Assembly (NCBI RefSeq): GCF_014192225.1
Contig: NZ_JACHXS010000001.1
Span: 212,440-276,439 of the forward strand
DNA from: Pseudoduganella umbonata
Lineage (GTDB): Bacteria > Pseudomonadota > Gammaproteobacteria > Burkholderiales > Burkholderiaceae_D
Direction: 5' to 3'
Length of the DNA: 64,000 nt
A program made the translations under genes and the position numbers. The stretch's first letter is position 1. The number at the start of each line of letters is the position of its first letter. Shown here in pieces: positions 61,555 to 64,000 of the stretch. Below the pieces are notes generated by a model. The model made no database searches. It saw only the letters and a list, made by a program, of their open reading frames with translations, and had not been told where the DNA came from.

Positions 61555-62013
61555 ATGAAAGCGCTGCTCCGTACATTGTTGCTGTGGTTCCTGCTGGCCG
61601 GCGTGCCGTTGCAGGGCTTCGCCTCGGCCACGATGCTGCTGTGCGGCCCGCAGCCCGTATCGGCTAGGACCACGGCAACGTCCTCGGCAACCTCCGAGGC
61701 GCAGGCCGTGACCATGCAGGCGGCCATGCACGCGGACGGCCATCACGACCATGCGGCGATGCTCGCCGCGCAGCAAGGCGCTGCCGCCGCCCACCATGAC
61801 GGTGCGCACCATGGTGCCGATGCGTCCCATGCGGACCATGAAAAATGCGCCAGCACAGGTGCCTGCTGCACCGGCGCACCGCTGACGCCCGCGCTGCCCG
61901 CCGCGCCGTCGCTGCAGGATGGCCGCCATGCCACCGTTCCCTTCGTACCCGAGGCGCCCGCCGCCGTCGACCTGGCCGGCCCCGAACGGCCGCCCAAACG
62001 CACCGCTGCCTGA
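61555..62013 (+). CDS. His-rich exported protein of a copper-type operon
   Basis: A 152-residue protein with a signal peptide ('LLLWFLLAGVPLQGFASA') and a His-rich body ('HADGHHDHAAM', 'HHDGAHHGADASHADHEK') with Cys in 'CASTGACCTG'. It would bind metal ions, probably copper, in the periplasm. Next downstream are TolC-like and multicopper oxidase genes, which supports a copper role. Confidence 0.7.
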   Translation: MKALLRTLLLWFLLAGVPLQGFASATMLLCGPQPVSARTTATSSATSEAQAVTMQAAMHADGHHDHAAMLAAQQGAAAAHHDGAHHGADASHADHEKCASTGACCTGAPLTPALPAAPSLQDGRHATVPFVPEAPAAVDLAGPERPPKRTAA

Positions 62014-62079
62014 ACCAGCTCCGGCCCCCGCGGCCGGCCCGGCCCGCACACGCGCGGGCAGTTCATGCATGAGGTAACA

Positions 62080-63576
62080 ATGACATCATCACCGATGGCG
62101 ACGGCGCTGGCCGTCCCGATCCTGGCGCTGGCCCTGTCCGGCTGCGCCACGTTTTCCCCCGATGGCGGCATGGCCGCCGTCGACCAGGCCACGCAGATAA
62201 AGGCTGGCGCGCCGACGAAACTGCTGCGCAACGAGAACGACCGGCGCGCACTGGCCGAACAGATCAAACCGATGCTGGCGCAGCCCATCGCCGTGGACGC
62301 CGCCGTGCGCATCGCGCTGCTCAACAATCGCGGCCTGCAGGCCACGTACTGGGAGCTGGGCATTGCCGAGGCCGACCTGGTGCAGGCCGGCCGGCTGCAG
62401 AATCCCGCCTTCGGCTACCAGCACAAGCGCGGCGGCGGCACCACGACGATCGAGCGCTCGCTGGCATTCAACCTGGCGGGCCTGATCACGGCGCCGCTGG
62501 CGCAACGCATCGAAGGCCGCCTGTTCGAGCAGGCCAGGCTGCGCGTGACCGCCGAAGCGCTGAAGGTGGCGGCCGACACGCGGCGCGCCTATTACGAGGC
62601 GGTTGGCGGCGCCCAGGCCGTCGACTACGCAAAGCAGGTGGCCGGCGCCGCCGATGCCAGCGCCGAGCTGGCGCAGCGCATGCGCAAGGCCGGCAACTGG
62701 AGCGCCTACGACCAGGCACGCGAGGCCGCCTTCCATGCCGAGGCGATGGCCGACGTGGCGCGCGCGATGAAAGCCGCGACGGCGGCGCGCGAACGGCTGA
62801 CGCGCCTGATGGGGCTGTCCGGCGCCGAGGCGCAATACCGGCTGCCGGACCGCTTGCCGGAACTGCCGGCGGCACCGCGCGAGCTGGCCGACGTGGAAGG
62901 TGTCGCGCTGCGCGAGCGCCTCGACGTGCAGGCGGCAACGAAGGACACCGAGCACACCGCCGCCTCGCTGGGCCTGGTGCGTGCGACCCGTTTCATCAAC
63001 GTGCTCGAACTGGGCGTGGTGCGCGAGCGCGAAGGCGGCGAGCCGGTCGAGCGCGGCTACGAGCTGACGCTGGAAATCCCGCTGTTCGACTGGGGCACAG
63101 CGCGCACGCGGCGCGCCGAGGCGGTGTACATGCAGTCGGTGAACCGGCTGGCGGAAACGGCCGTCCATGCCCGCAGCGAGGCGCGTGAAGCGTACGCCGC
63201 ATGGCGCACCGCCTACGACCTGGCCAGGCACTACCGCGACGTGGTCATCCCGCTGAAGAAGCAGGTATCGGACGAGACGCTGCTGCGCTACAACGGCATG
63301 CTGCTCAGTACTTTCGAACTGCTGGCCGATGCGCGCGAGCAGCGCGTCGCCGTGGCAGCCGCGATCGACGCCCTGAAGGAGTACTGGGTCGCCGACGCCG
63401 ACCTGGAAACCGCGCTGGGCGGCCGCCTGTCCGCCGCGCCGGCCGCGGAGCAAAAACCGGAGCAAAAAATCGAGCAAAAAATCGAGCAAAAACCGGAGCA
63501 AAAACCGGAGCACAAGCCGGAGCAAAAGCCGGAGCAAAAGCCGGAGCAACATGACCACCACGGAGCACACCAATGA
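62080..63576 (+). CDS. TolC-family outer-membrane efflux lipoprotein with repeat tail
   Basis: A 498-residue outer-membrane factor. Lipobox 'LALSGC' near residue 20; two OEP repeats with long coiled-coil helices; 'LEIPLFDWGTARTRRAEA' is the family's second signature. The C-terminus has eight EQKP/EQKI-like units and ends in 'HDHHGAHQ', a possible metal-binding tail. ATG 62080 follows 'GAGGTAACA'. The stop overlaps the multicopper oxidase start (ATGA). Role: the outer-membrane part of a copper/cation exporter or a partner of the oxidase. Confidence 0.88.
   Translation: MTSSPMATALAVPILALALSGCATFSPDGGMAAVDQATQIKAGAPTKLLRNENDRRALAEQIKPMLAQPIAVDAAVRIALLNNRGLQATYWELGIAEADLVQAGRLQNPAFGYQHKRGGGTTTIERSLAFNLAGLITAPLAQRIEGRLFEQARLRVTAEALKVAADTRRAYYEAVGGAQAVDYAKQVAGAADASAELAQRMRKAGNWSAYDQAREAAFHAEAMADVARAMKAATAARERLTRLMGLSGAEAQYRLPDRLPELPAAPRELADVEGVALRERLDVQAATKDTEHTAASLGLVRATRFINVLELGVVREREGGEPVERGYELTLEIPLFDWGTARTRRAEAVYMQSVNRLAETAVHARSEAREAYAAWRTAYDLARHYRDVVIPLKKQVSDETLLRYNGMLLSTFELLADAREQRVAVAAAIDALKEYWVADADLETALGGRLSAAPAAEQKPEQKIEQKIEQKPEQKPEHKPEQKPEQKPEQHDHHGAHQ
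63448..63543 (+). repeat. Eight tandem 12-bp units inside the TolC-like gene
   Basis: Units of gagcaaaaaccg and variants (atc or gccg endings) encode the EQKP/EQKI tail. In-frame 12-bp steps can add or remove units without breaking the gene. Confidence 0.9.
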
Positions 63577-64000
63577 CCGCATCAAACAATTCGCGCCGCA
63601 ACTTCCTGGCCGGCGCCACCACGCTGCTGGGCGCCGGCATGGTCAGCCGAGCCGGCGCCGCATCGCTTCCGGAAGCTCCGGTCGGCCCATCCGCCGGCAC
63701 TGCCGCGCCACTGGTGCCGCCGAACGGGCGGCCCTACAACCCCGTTGTCACGCTGAACGGCTGGAGCCTGCCGTGGCGGATGAAGGATGGCGTCAAGGAA
63801 TTCCACCTGGTCGCCGAACCGGTGGTGCGCGAGGTGGCGCCCGGCATGACGGCCAACCTGTGGGGCTACAACGGCCAGAGCCCGGGCCCCACGATCGAGG
63901 TGGTCGAGGGCGACCGGGTGCGCATCTTCGTCACCAATAAACTGCCGGAGCACACCAGCGTCCACTGGCATGGCCAGATCCTGCCGAACGGCATGGATGG
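63573..64000 (+). CDS. Multicopper oxidase (CopA-like), 3' end cut by the window edge
   Basis: 142 codons are seen before the right edge. The N-terminus is a Tat signal ('NSRRNFLAGATTLLGAG', SRRxFL), so the protein is exported folded. 'LNGWSLPWRMKDG', 'WGYNGQSPGPTIEV' and 'HTSVHWHGQILPNGM' are the first cupredoxin domain; HWHG is the first pair of type 2/3 copper ligands. It overlaps the TolC-like stop by 4 bp. Probably oxidises Cu(I) in the periplasm, as CopA/CueO do. Confidence 0.9.
   Translation, partial: MTASNNSRRNFLAGATTLLGAGMVSRAGAASLPEAPVGPSAGTAAPLVPPNGRPYNPVVTLNGWSLPWRMKDGVKEFHLVAEPVVREVAPGMTANLWGYNGQSPGPTIEVVEGDRVRIFVTNKLPEHTSVHWHGQILPNGMD

Overview
The window is high-GC DNA with the gene style of a betaproteobacterium of the family Oxalobacteraceae (Massilia / Duganella / Pseudoduganella group). 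The evidence is protein-level resemblance (trpS, the CheW-MCP pair, the YXWGXW proteins, the rubredoxin operon) and strong GC bias that creates long antisense shadow frames. No rRNA, tRNA, CRISPR array, integrase or insertion sequence was found.

Layout. 0-16.5 kb is mostly housekeeping and accessory metabolism: a PaiB-type regulator cut by the left edge, a DMT exporter, an erythromycin-esterase-like protein, trpS, a CocE-like hydrolase, an AraC regulator facing a degenerate SDR, a three-gene operon (HD hydrolase, DUF3857/transglutaminase, Tet-type MFS), a CheW-MCP pair, an RNase H-like protein and two YXWGXW / acidic-repeat secreted proteins. 16.8-28.7 kb is a seven-gene co-directional block: transpeptidase (PBP-like), HTH protein, small unknown protein, SPFH-like protein, duplicated Lon-S16-like protein, zinc-ribbon SPFH/coiled-coil protein, and a SHOCT-kinase-FGE-fold protein. 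28.8-41.6 kb holds OsmC, pirin and YdhR-like genes, a decayed rubredoxin operon, several regulator/transporter/SDR sets and hypothetical genes. 41.7-48.9 kb is a second co-directional block on the minus strand: a kinase, a SEDS (FtsW/RodA-type) protein with a large N-terminal extension, a protein that may be FhaA-like, a two-TM SH3b protein and an FHA-domain protein. 49-57.5 kb is an accessory stretch with small and partly lower-GC genes (orphan CheB, CPCC protein, PD-(D/E)XK-like DUF6602 protein, DUF6985 protein, NUDIX protein) separated by short repetitive spacers. 57.5-64 kb holds an envelope glycine-zipper protein, GNAT, a secreted M28 peptidase, a lipoprotein, an RhtA-like exporter and the start of a copper-handling operon (His-rich protein, TolC-like factor, multicopper oxidase cut by the right edge).

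How the parts may work together. The two blocks at 16.8-28.7 and 41.7-48.9 kb together hold a membrane-anchored D,D-transpeptidase, a SEDS glycosyltransferase-type membrane protein, two Ser/Thr kinases, at least one FHA phospho-reader, an SH3b protein and scaffold-like SPFH proteins. This parts list matches the actinobacterial pknA/pknB-pbpA-rodA-fhaA/B arrangement, which is not a usual proteobacterial locus. I propose it as a kinase-controlled, non-canonical peptidoglycan-synthesis or envelope-remodelling system. The domain assignments are read from motifs; that the two blocks work as one system is inference.
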